NCBI RefSeq assembly: GCF_009709575.1
Contig: NZ_WIXO01000001.1
Coordinates: 2,296,001 to 2,360,000, forward strand
Reading direction: 5' to 3'
Length of the DNA: 64,000 nt
Source: Streptomyces taklimakanensis
GTDB taxonomy: Bacteria > Actinomycetota > Actinomycetes > Streptomycetales > Streptomycetaceae
The notes under the pieces are model-generated. The model was not told where the DNA came from, searched no databases, and was given only the letters and a program-made list of their open reading frames with translations. How positions within the stretch are numbered: the stretch's first letter is position 1; each line of letters opens with the position of its first letter. Below, in pieces: positions 56,791 through 64,000 of this stretch. The translations under genes and the position numbers were made by a program.

Positions 56791-57267
56791 ATGCGGTACG
56801 CCATCAAGGGTCTGGGGCTGAGCGCCGCGCTGGCCGCCGCCCTCCTGGCGGGAGCGGCGACCACCGCGACCGCCGCACCCGCGGAGTCCGGAAGGGGCAC
56901 CGCCGGGGTCGCGGAGAGGACCGAGGGGGCCGAGGGGCTGTACGCGCCCTCGGCGCTGGTCCTCACCGTCGGCAAGGGCGAGGACCCGGCGACGGCCACC
57001 GTGGAACGGGCCGTCGTGCTGCGCTGCTCGCCCGCCCCCGGCGGCGACCACCCGGCCCCCGAACGGGCGTGCGCCGAACTGCGTGCCGTGGACGGCGAGT
57101 TCGCCTCGCTGGTGGAGACCGACGGCGACCGGTTCTGCCCGATGGTCTGGGATCCGGTCACCGTCACCGCCGACGGGGTCTGGGACGGTCGCAGGGTCTC
57201 CTACTCCCACACCTTCGCCAACTCCTGTGTGATGGCGGACGCCACCGACCGGGTCTTCGCCTTCTGA
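56791..57267 (+). CDS. Subtilisin inhibitor (SSI family)
   Basis: 158 residues from ATG 56791 (CAAGGAG upstream). A Sec signal peptide (RYAIKGLGLSAALAAALLAG, cut near ATAAPA) precedes the inhibitor: LYAPSALVLTVGKGEDPATA, VVLRCSPAPGGDHPAPERAC, then RFCPMVWDPVTVTADGVWDG and SHTFANSCVMADATDRVFAF. The four Cys of the two disulfides are kept. CPMVWDP is the reactive loop, with Met at P1 as in classical SSI, pointing to subtilisin- or chymotrypsin-like targets. Secreted; usually tied to development. Confidence 0.95.
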   Translation: MRYAIKGLGLSAALAAALLAGAATTATAAPAESGRGTAGVAERTEGAEGLYAPSALVLTVGKGEDPATATVERAVVLRCSPAPGGDHPAPERACAELRAVDGEFASLVETDGDRFCPMVWDPVTVTADGVWDGRRVSYSHTFANSCVMADATDRVFAF

Positions 57268-57290
57268 GACCGCGGAACGGCAGGTTCCTC

Positions 57291-57323
57291 GGCCCCCGGA
57301 CACCTCACCCGCGTCCGGGGGCC
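57291..57323. terminator. Hairpin after the subtilisin inhibitor gene
   Basis: 11-bp perfect arms 57291-57301 and 57313-57323, between convergent genes. Confidence 0.78.
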
Positions 57324-57442
57324 TCGCGGTCGGTGACGGGAGGGGAGCGGGGATCGGCGGTCCGGGAGGATCCGGGGGCCCGGTCGGGCGCGCGGGGCGC
57401 CGTACCGGCGCCACCCGGTCGGCGCGGGCGGTGCCGCTCGGC

Positions 57443-58123
57443 TCAGCCCGTCACCAGCGCCCGCAGGTCGTGGAGCGAGTCGAGGTGCCAGTCGGCGGGC
57501 GCGGCCTCGGGGGTGCCGGCCCACAGGTGGCCCCACGGTCCGCGCCGCAGGTGGGCGACGCGCAGGCCGCACGCCTTGGCCGGGGCCACGTCGTTGACGG
57601 GGTGGTCGCCGACGTAGACGGTGCGGTGCGGGGGTGCCTGCGCCAGCTCCAGGACGCGGGCGAAGAAGTGCGGCGACGGTTTGGCCACGCCCCACTCGTC
57701 GGAGGTGGCCAGGGCGTCCACCGGCAGGTCGAGGGCGCGCAGCAGCTCCCCGGCGCGGGCGGTCTGGTTGCCGGCGACGACGACGCGGACCCCCGCCTCG
57801 CGCAGGGCGGTCAGGGCCGGACGGACGTCGGGGTAGAGGTCGGTCTCGTCCAGGTGCTCGCCGTGTCCGGCGGCCTCCCGGGCGGCGTACTCGGTCCCGA
57901 CGTCGAGGCCGGGCCGGAGCAGCCGCAGGGCGTCGGCGCTGTCGCGGCCCTGCCCGACGACGGCTCCGACCAGCGCGGCCAGGGTGTGGCGGGGCACGCC
58001 GAGCCAGTCCGCCCAGCCGGCCCAGTAGCGGTCGTCACGGACGAGGGTCTCGCCGATGTCGAGCGCCACGGTGGTGACGGCGGCGCCCGGGGGCGTGGTG
58101 GGGGTCTCCGTCGTCTGGGTCAT
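57443..58123 (-). CDS. HAD-family hydrolase
   Basis: 226 residues from ATG 58123. Motif I is VALDIGETLVRDD (the second Asp of DxDxT is Gly-Glu, as in many variants). A helical cap follows, then motif II VRVVVAGNQTARAGELL, motif III Lys in EWGVAKPSPHFFARVLELAQ and motif IV VYVGDHPVNDVAPAKACGLR. It is a small phosphatase or dehalogenase-like enzyme; the substrate is unknown. Confidence 0.85.
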   Translation of the reverse strand: MTQTTETPTTPPGAAVTTVALDIGETLVRDDRYWAGWADWLGVPRHTLAALVGAVVGQGRDSADALRLLRPGLDVGTEYAAREAAGHGEHLDETDLYPDVRPALTALREAGVRVVVAGNQTARAGELLRALDLPVDALATSDEWGVAKPSPHFFARVLELAQAPPHRTVYVGDHPVNDVAPAKACGLRVAHLRRGPWGHLWAGTPEAAPADWHLDSLHDLRALVTG

Positions 58124-58198
58124 CGGGGGCTAGCCTACGGTGGGCGGCCCGGGGCGCGGGGCGCCTTCCCACTGCCGCGGGCGGGGCGTGTCGCCCGT

Positions 58199-59602
58199 TC
58201 ACCGGGAGGTCCCTCCCCGACCGCCCGGCGCCCGGCGGCTCGCCGCGCGGAGCGCCCGGCCGCTCCGCAGGACGCGCAGCACGTGGCCGGGCGCCATCAG
58301 ACGGGTGGGCGGTGCGACCATGTGGGCCACCGTCAGGAACGTCCTGCCCAGCACGGGATCGACGGAGGTCGCCGCGCGGTAGCGGGTGAGGTAGGCGTCG
58401 AGCAGACCGTCGACCGGCCGGCGCCTCCCCTCCGCCTCGGGGAAACGCAGGTCGCCGCCGGTGGCCAGCAGCCAGGGAGCGTCGACGACCCTCGCCACCG
58501 CGCGGAAGAAGCGCCGGGGGAGGTCGTCGGTGCCCTGTGCCAGGAGTCTCCGCAGGGTGAGCGACTGGAGGGCGGCCGCCGTCATGCCCTGCCCGTAGGC
58601 CGGGTTGAAGGTGCACAGGGCGTCGCCGGTCACGAGGAAGCCGTCGAGGTGGCGGGTGAGCTTCTCGTAGTGGTGGCGCGCGCTGGCGGGGTAGCGCGTC
58701 CTCACGGGCTCGTCCAGCGGTTCGGCGGTGCGCAGCACCTCGGCCACCTCGGGTCCGGGCAGGCTCTCGGCGTAGGCCACCATGCCCGCGTGGTCGGTGG
58801 GCGGCTCCTCGCCGAACTGCCCGAAGAGGACGACCGCGAAGCGGTCCTTCCGCTCCGCGAGGACGGCGCCTCCGCGCGGCATCCCCGGGAAGCCGACGAC
58901 CGCCACGCCGGTCAGGCCGCCGATGTGGTGGGGCTCGCGCCGGAAGTGGCGGGTCACATAGGCGACGTCGGCGCTGACCCGCGACGTCGTGGGGCGGGGC
59001 AGCCCCGTCCCGGCCAGCCAGGTGAGGGCCCGCGACCCCCGGCCCGAGGCGTCGACGACCAGGTCGGCGTCGAGCGTCTTCGCCGTTCCGGTGGCGCGCG
59101 ACCGCACCCGCACCCCCGTGACCCGGCGACGGTCCGGTGTGGTGACCGGTTCGAGGACCTCGGTCTCCCCCACGACGTCGACGCCCGCGAGCGCGGTGAC
59201 GCGGGCACGCACCCGGTGCTCGATCAGCGGGCGGCTCGCGCCGTAGGAGAACACCCCGGAGGGGGCCCGGCGCAGGAGGTGGCCGTCGAGGTACCAGTGG
59301 GCGTCGTTCTGGGTGTCCCCGTGGGTGGCTCCGGCGCCGACCAGCTCGTCCAGGATGCCGGGGAACAGCTCGTCGAGGGCCTGCGCGCCCCGTGCCAGCA
59401 GGACGTGGAGCTGACGGCCCTGCGGCACGCCCCGGCGGGCTTCCGGACCGTCGGGGAGGGTGTCCCGGTCGACGACGGTCACCCGCTCGTGGGTGTCGGC
59501 GAGCGCGCGGGCCGCCGTCAGTCCCGCCATCCCGGCACCGATCACCACAGCGTGGGAGCGGGGCGTCGCCGCGTCGGAACCGGGTGGGGTGGTGGGGGGC
59601 AT
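58199..59602 (-). CDS. FAD-dependent oxidoreductase / monooxygenase-like
   Basis: 467 residues from ATG 59602 (GGAG upstream). The FAD dinucleotide motif is AVVIGAGMAGLTAARALADT, followed by VTVVDRDTLPDGPEARRGVP. VVDASGRGSRALTWLAGTGL and FLVTGDALCTFNPAYGQGMT are the GD motif region of geranylgeranyl-reductase/hydroxylase-type proteins. Basic C-terminus. It could hydroxylate or reduce a lipid or polyketide; no pathway genes adjoin. Confidence 0.87.
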   Translation of the reverse strand: MPPTTPPGSDAATPRSHAVVIGAGMAGLTAARALADTHERVTVVDRDTLPDGPEARRGVPQGRQLHVLLARGAQALDELFPGILDELVGAGATHGDTQNDAHWYLDGHLLRRAPSGVFSYGASRPLIEHRVRARVTALAGVDVVGETEVLEPVTTPDRRRVTGVRVRSRATGTAKTLDADLVVDASGRGSRALTWLAGTGLPRPTTSRVSADVAYVTRHFRREPHHIGGLTGVAVVGFPGMPRGGAVLAERKDRFAVVLFGQFGEEPPTDHAGMVAYAESLPGPEVAEVLRTAEPLDEPVRTRYPASARHHYEKLTRHLDGFLVTGDALCTFNPAYGQGMTAAALQSLTLRRLLAQGTDDLPRRFFRAVARVVDAPWLLATGGDLRFPEAEGRRRPVDGLLDAYLTRYRAATSVDPVLGRTFLTVAHMVAPPTRLMAPGHVLRVLRSGRALRAASRRAPGGRGGTSR

Positions 59603-59738
59603 GGGCGGACTCCGTTCCGTGCGGGCGGTCCGGACGGTGCGGGCCGCCCGGCGCGGCGGGCGCGGGCGGGCTCCGCGACGGCGAGCGTATCCGGCCGTCG
59701 CCAAGGCGCCGGGCACATCCGGCCGGCGCGGACGGTCG

Positions 59739-60689
59739 TCACCGCCGATCGGTCGTCACCGTCGCCAGCGCCTCGACCACCCGTGCCGTGCGCTCCTCGT
59801 CGCGCCGTACCCCGCGGGCGAACTCCAGGTGGAGGAAGGGCACCCCCTCGGCGGCGGCCCGCCGTCCCTGCCGGTTGGTGCGGCCCTCCAGCGGGCAGCG
59901 GCGGGTCCAGGCCCGGCACACCTCCAGCCCGTCGGCACGGAGGGCGCGGGCCAGCGCGCGGGCCTCCGCCACGGCGTCGTCGCCCTTCCCGGTCGAGACG
60001 ATCGCGTCGTACTCCGGCGCCGAGTCGTCGGCGAACCCGTGCACCTGCAGGCCGGGCATCGCGCGGTCCACCAGCTCGTCGCAGATCGCGTGGAAGACCG
60101 TGTCGCGGCGGTGCGCGACGTCCGCCTCGTCGCCGGAGCCGGCCGCGCGGTGCGCGCCCGCCAGGACCAGGACGCCTCCCGGGGTCCGGCGCAGCACGCC
60201 GACGCCCAGCCGCTCGGTGTCCCGGTCGGCCACGGGGTGCGGAACCTGCACGGACCAGCGGGGCGGGGCGTCCAGATCGACGTAGACGCGGCCCCAGCCG
60301 CGGGCCGTGGGGAGGTCCTCGGCCACCTCCGCGTACCTGCGCCCGGTGGTCCGGTCGGTCAGGACGAGCAGGTCGTAGTCGACGGACGACAGGCGCCGCG
60401 CCGCGTCCCGCCACCGCCCGTCCAGGAGGAGGCCGACGCCGTCGGCGACCGTCCGCCGAGCCGCACGGTCGGGTGGCCGGTAACCGCCGTCCCGGCGGAA
60501 CGTGGAGGTGAAGTCGGTGATCCGCCGTTCCAGGTCGACCCGGATCCCCTCGGTGGCCGTCCGGTCCGGTCCGGTGGGCTCGGCGGATCGCTTCCCCCAC
60601 AGCGTGGCGGTTGTCACGCTTCCCACCAACACGGCCGTGACCAGCGCCGTTGTCACGATCGTTATCTTCGTGGCAGGAAAGAAGCTCAT
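59739..60689 (-). CDS. Secreted or anchored protein with metal-hydrolase-like His pattern, unknown
   Basis: 316 residues from ATG 60689. A signal or anchor (TKITIVTTALVTAVLVGSVT) leads to a soluble domain with WSVQVPHPVADRDTERLGVG, LVLAGAHRAAGSGDEADVAH, AMPGLQVHGFADDSAPEYDA and VPFLHLEFARGVRRDEE. The His-x-x, His and Glu spacing recalls zinc amidohydrolases of the N-formylglutamate amidohydrolase type, but I cannot assign a family. The start has no clear ribosome-binding site and is only 20 bp from the divergent CapA-like start. Confidence 0.65.
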   Translation of the reverse strand: MSFFPATKITIVTTALVTAVLVGSVTTATLWGKRSAEPTGPDRTATEGIRVDLERRITDFTSTFRRDGGYRPPDRAARRTVADGVGLLLDGRWRDAARRLSSVDYDLLVLTDRTTGRRYAEVAEDLPTARGWGRVYVDLDAPPRWSVQVPHPVADRDTERLGVGVLRRTPGGVLVLAGAHRAAGSGDEADVAHRRDTVFHAICDELVDRAMPGLQVHGFADDSAPEYDAIVSTGKGDDAVAEARALARALRADGLEVCRAWTRRCPLEGRTNRQGRRAAAEGVPFLHLEFARGVRRDEERTARVVEALATVTTDRR

Positions 60690-60709
60690 GGTGAGATAAA
60701 AATACCGGC

Positions 60710-61942
60710 GTGAGTAGACGTCCCGCCCGCCTGTACAGATCCGGTCTCCCCCTCGTCCTCGCCCTCCTCCTGGGCGCCGTGACGGGGTGCGGGACATCCG
60801 GGGAGACCGACGACAAGCCCCCCGCCGGCGGGAGGTCGTTCACCGTCGCCGCCGCCGGCGACATCCTGATCCACACCCAGCTGGTGGATCAGGCGGCCAA
60901 GGACGCCAAGGTCACGGGCCAGGGCGAGGAAGGGCTGGACTTCGGCCCGCTGATGGCCGGGATCCAGCCGGTGATCAGCAAGGCGGACCTGGCGATCTGC
61001 CACATGGAACCGGTGGTCGGCCTGCCGCAGGGCCCCTTCCAGAGCTACCCGGACTTCCTCGTGCCGCCGCAGATCACCTCGGCGATCGGCGAGGTCGGCT
61101 ACGACACCTGCTCGACCGCCTCCAACCACACCCTCGACCACGGCCCGGCCGGCGTGAAGCGCACCCTGGACGCCCTCGACCGGGCCGGGGTGAAGCACAC
61201 CGGCTCGGCCCGCAGCCGTGCGGAGGCGGAGAAGCCGCTGATCCTCGACGTCAAGGGCGTCAAGGTGGCGCAGATCTCCTTCGCCTTCGGCTTCAACGGC
61301 CGGGAGATCCCCGAGGACATGCCGTGGATCACCAACGAGACCTCCTTCAAGGCGATCGCCGCCGCGGAGCGCGCGGCCCGCGACGCGGGCGCCGAGGTGG
61401 TGATCCTCAGCATCCACTGGGGGCGTGAGCACCAGCCCAACCCCAGCACCTCCCAGTTGAAGCTGGGCCGCAGGATCGTCGAGAAGACCGGCATCGACCT
61501 GGTGATCGGCCACCACGCGCACGTGGTCCAGCCGATGGAGAAGGTGAACGGCACCTGGATCGCCTACGGCCTGGGCAACCAGCTCGCCCGGCACGACGTC
61601 CCCACCGGTCTCACCGAGGAGGGCGCCATCGGCTGGTTCGAGTTCACCGAGCGCGGCGACGACTGGGACGTGGAGGCCCGTTACGTGCCCACCCTCGTCG
61701 ACATCCCGCCGGACCCGGAGGAGGACACGGTCGCCGCCGACCCCGCCGGGGCGAAGGACGAGGAACCGCAGGTGCGGGACCACCGACTGGTGGACGTCGC
61801 CGCGGCGCTGCGGGAGGACGAGGGGCTCACCGACGAGCAACGCTCCCGCTACCGGCTCGCCTTCGAACGCACTCAGGGCACCATGCTCAACCGCGGCGCG
61901 GTCGAGGACGGTCTCAGGCCGCTGAACGACCTCCCGGACTGA
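60710..61942 (+). CDS. CapA/PgsA-like lipoprotein (metallophosphatase fold)
   Basis: 410 residues from GTG 60710. A lipoprotein signal (YRSGLPLVLALLLGAVTGCG; Cys after VTG) precedes the calcineurin-like domain: FTVAAAGDILIHTQLVDQAA, AICHMEPVVGLPQGPFQSYP, STASNHTLDHGPAGVKRTLD, LSIHWGREHQPNPSTSQLKL and VIGHHAHVVQPMEKVNGTWI. All expected metal ligands are there. Members take part in poly-gamma-glutamate or capsule work. The leader before GTG is very short. Confidence 0.88.
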   Translation: MSRRPARLYRSGLPLVLALLLGAVTGCGTSGETDDKPPAGGRSFTVAAAGDILIHTQLVDQAAKDAKVTGQGEEGLDFGPLMAGIQPVISKADLAICHMEPVVGLPQGPFQSYPDFLVPPQITSAIGEVGYDTCSTASNHTLDHGPAGVKRTLDALDRAGVKHTGSARSRAEAEKPLILDVKGVKVAQISFAFGFNGREIPEDMPWITNETSFKAIAAAERAARDAGAEVVILSIHWGREHQPNPSTSQLKLGRRIVEKTGIDLVIGHHAHVVQPMEKVNGTWIAYGLGNQLARHDVPTGLTEEGAIGWFEFTERGDDWDVEARYVPTLVDIPPDPEEDTVAADPAGAKDEEPQVRDHRLVDVAAALREDEGLTDEQRSRYRLAFERTQGTMLNRGAVEDGLRPLNDLPD

Positions 61943-62122
61943 TCCCGCGGCAGCCCACCGGGAAGGGCCCGCACGGCCCGCCGAGAGGTCCCGCTCACAC
62001 TTCCGTTGGTCGTACAACCTTTCGCACCACGCGTGAGTCACACCGCTGTGGTGTCACAGGACGCTCCATTCGGCGACCGCAACACCCGTATCACCCGTCC
62101 CCCCATGAGAGGAGCGTCCGTC

Positions 62123-64000
62123 GTGGCCGCTTCGCAGCCGAAGCGGCGGCGCAAGGTCCGCCGAAGAGCCGACATGTCCCTGATCGGTGGCATACGGCCC
62201 CCCATCGCGACTCTCGCCGCCCTGCTGCTCTTCGTGGCCGGCGTCACCGCCTTCACGCTCGGCCGGGTGGACGAGAAGCCGCTCCCCGAGGCGGTGTTGA
62301 CCTCCCAGCAGCACTTCGCCGAGGACGGCGCCATCGCACTGCGCGCCTCCCTGGACGAGAGCGTCACCGACCTCAACCGAGCCGCCGCCCTCTTCAACGC
62401 CGGTGAGCCCGTCTCGCCCGACGCCGTCCTGGACAAGATCGGCAGCGTCTACCAGAAGTGGCGCGGCACGGCGATCATCGAGATCGAGTCCGGCCGGCTG
62501 CTGGCCGCGCGCGGCGAGAACCTGCCGCTCACCACGATCGACCGCGGGAAGCTGGGCGAGGAGAACGGCCTGGCGCCCCGGATGGTGCGGTTGGAGAACG
62601 GCGAGACCCGTCTGCTCTCCTTCGCCCTGCTGTCCTGGGAGGGACAGCCGCAGCAGCTGCTGGTGGCCTCCGGCAGCCTCCGCTTCCCCGGCATCAGCCT
62701 CGGCAAGTTCCGCGCCATCGCCGTCATCGACTCCTCCGGATCGATCCTCAGCAGCGACGGCATCCCCGAGCCCGAGCAGGTGCTGACCGACCTCCAGCGC
62801 AAGGAGGTCGAACAGTCCAACAAGCAGTTGAAGGCCTTCGCCGAGACCGCGGCCGAGAAGGCGCGCGCGCATCCGTTGAAGGCCAAGGACCCCGGCTCCG
62901 GAGGCTTCCTGGGGGTCAGCGGGAGCCTGGTCGGCGAGGTCTACCAGGGCGAGCGCTCCGCGGCGGGCTACGCCACCCTCGCCGCGCCCAAGCCCGGCGA
63001 GAGCACCGTCGCCACCAGCCTCGGCCTGACGGTGGTCGCCATGGTCGGCGTCGCCGAGGATCCCACCCGCACCACCGACACCGTCTTCGGATTGGCCGCC
63101 GCCGGCGTCCTGCTCGTCATCGGAGCCCTGGCGGTGACGCTGCTGCTGGGGACCGTGCAGCGCCCCCTGATCCGACTCTTCCTGGAGAGCCGCCGCCTCA
63201 CCCGCGGTGACCTGCGCAGGCCGGTGAGCGTGCCGAGGTTCGGGGAGACGGCCCGGATCGGACACGCGCTGGAGCGGTTGCGGCTCCAGCTCCTGGACGG
63301 AACCGGCGGCCCGGACGGAGCGGGCCACGCGGACGCCGCGCCCGCTCCGGCCCGTGCCTCCCGGCGCCTGGGCACCCGCGCCATGCTGGCCGTCTGCGCC
63401 GCCCTGCTGCTGCTGTGGTCCGCGCCGATGGTCCTGCTGCTCAACCGCGCCGAGGACACCGCCGTCATCCCCCAGCAACTCGTCAACGACCAGCGGGAGC
63501 GCACCGACACCCTGACCGACCGCGTCCGGCGCGCCCTCAACGAGGGCCACGCCGACCTGGTCTCGGTGGCTTCCCTGATCGGCGACCGCACGGCGCCCGA
63601 GGCCATGGCCACCGTCCTGGAGCGCACCGCCTACGAGCACCTGCGCTACCAGTCGCTGTACGTCCTCGACGCCGAGGGGAAGATCCTGGCGCAGGCCGGT
63701 GAGGAGCCCCGGCACCCGGCCGGTCAAGGGCCCGGCGTCGAGCCGATCGCCGTGCTGGGCGAGGGCGGCAAGGAGCCGATCATCGCCGGTTACGCCGAGG
63801 TGCCCGGCCGGGAAGGGGCCGCCGTGGTCGGCGAGTTCCGGATCGACTTCCTCAACTCCCTGCTCAAGCGGCCGGGTCTGGGCGAGGTCCGGGTCGTCGA
63901 CGCCGAACGGCGGGTGATCGGCGGGAACACCGGTTACCGGGCCTTCCAGAAGCTGCCGTCGGACCGGCTCGACGCCCTGGTCGCGGGCAGCAACCAGCAG
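62123..64000 (+). CDS. Two-unit membrane sensor protein (partial, runs off the window)
   Basis: 626 codons visible from GTG 62123 (AGAGGAG upstream; ATG 62105 is an alternative). Basic N-terminus; TM1 near 27-45 (PIATLAALLLFVAGVTAFTL). An extracytoplasmic domain (46-316) has alternating strands (AIIEIESGRLLAARGE, IAVIDSSGSILSSDG). TM2 is near 317-341 (AAAGVLLVIGALAVTLLLGT), and a HAMP-like linker (RRLTRGDLRRPVSVPRFGET) follows. TM3 lies near 417-440, then a second sensor domain (LRYQSLYVLDAEGKILAQAG). This is a duplicated Cache-like sensor; the output domain lies beyond the edge. Confidence 0.8.
   Translation, partial: MAASQPKRRRKVRRRADMSLIGGIRPPIATLAALLLFVAGVTAFTLGRVDEKPLPEAVLTSQQHFAEDGAIALRASLDESVTDLNRAAALFNAGEPVSPDAVLDKIGSVYQKWRGTAIIEIESGRLLAARGENLPLTTIDRGKLGEENGLAPRMVRLENGETRLLSFALLSWEGQPQQLLVASGSLRFPGISLGKFRAIAVIDSSGSILSSDGIPEPEQVLTDLQRKEVEQSNKQLKAFAETAAEKARAHPLKAKDPGSGGFLGVSGSLVGEVYQGERSAAGYATLAAPKPGESTVATSLGLTVVAMVGVAEDPTRTTDTVFGLAAAGVLLVIGALAVTLLLGTVQRPLIRLFLESRRLTRGDLRRPVSVPRFGETARIGHALERLRLQLLDGTGGPDGAGHADAAPAPARASRRLGTRAMLAVCAALLLLWSAPMVLLLNRAEDTAVIPQQLVNDQRERTDTLTDRVRRALNEGHADLVSVASLIGDRTAPEAMATVLERTAYEHLRYQSLYVLDAEGKILAQAGEEPRHPAGQGPGVEPIAVLGEGGKEPIIAGYAEVPGREGAAVVGEFRIDFLNSLLKRPGLGEVRVVDAERRVIGGNTGYRAFQKLPSDRLDALVAGSNQQ

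Noticed and set aside
56558..56821. 87-codon plus-strand frame before the subtilisin inhibitor with several Cys
   Set aside because: No ribosome-binding site, overlaps the inhibitor promoter and start in another frame, and resembles no family.

Overview
The window looks like a chromosome segment from a Streptomyces-type actinomycete. Base composition is very GC-rich with strong G/C bias at third codon positions. GTG, TTG and probably CTG starts are common. Several gene blocks match well-known streptomycete order: galU, a gephyrin-like moeA (glp), moaC, mog, rimJ and sepX together, and mscL upstream of an hrdD-type sigma factor. All calls come from reading the sequence; no database search was possible.

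Layout. (1) 1-4110: a minus-strand, translationally coupled trio of a nucleotide-cyclase-like protein, a P-loop NTPase with helical repeats and an SPFH/band-7-like protein that runs off the left edge. The first two share a short GD-V-x-x-DK motif, and the set looks like an NTP-dependent signalling or conflict system. (2) 4352-7000: a FUSC membrane protein, a small membrane protein and a secreted peptidoglycan-binding protein. (3) 7025-8800: two tandem mini-modules, each a GntR repressor divergent from small cargo genes. The second is flanked by a 30-bp direct repeat that includes the end of xthA, so this looks like an attachment-site scar. (4) 8773-35127: mostly core genome. It holds xthA, two GNATs, a sortase, tRNA-Ala, the sepX-rimJ-mog-moaC-glp-galU operon, a 5-FTHF cyclo-ligase, a penicillin acylase, an antiporter, an MFS protein, a CIRCE-preceded zinc-ribbon chaperone-like gene, MTA phosphorylase, mscL, a P1 peptidase, hrdD with a SigR-type promoter, a TetR/MFS pair and a secreted GH3 enzyme.

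(5) 35225-39900: an integration hot spot at tRNA-Arg(CCU). It has a 48-bp duplication of the tRNA 3' half, a truncated tyrosine recombinase, a second decayed recombinase end, an internally deleted IS5-type remnant, and an IS630-type element with inverted ends that carries a SnoaL-like passenger gene and a broken transposase. (6) 39931-55443: a biosynthetic cluster I do not recognise. It encodes a ferredoxin-type reductase, a gamma-lyase/synthase-family PLP enzyme, an SGNH protein, a 28-residue basic peptide, a tandem heme-oxygenase-like diiron protein whose first copy has lost its ligands, a NodU/CmcH carbamoyltransferase, a mini SxtJ-like membrane peptide, an AzlC/AzlD exporter, its own carA-carB, a LuxR-type regulator and two small ORFs. 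The most economical reading is a carbamoylated, oxidised amino-acid-like product: carbamoyl phosphate comes from CarAB, electrons from the reductase, and AzlCD exports the product. The role of the 28-residue peptide is open. (7) 56791-64000: a subtilisin inhibitor, a HAD hydrolase, an FAD monooxygenase-like protein, a secreted hypothetical protein, a CapA-like lipoprotein and the start of a large two-sensor membrane protein cut by the right edge.

No CRISPR array or rRNA was seen.
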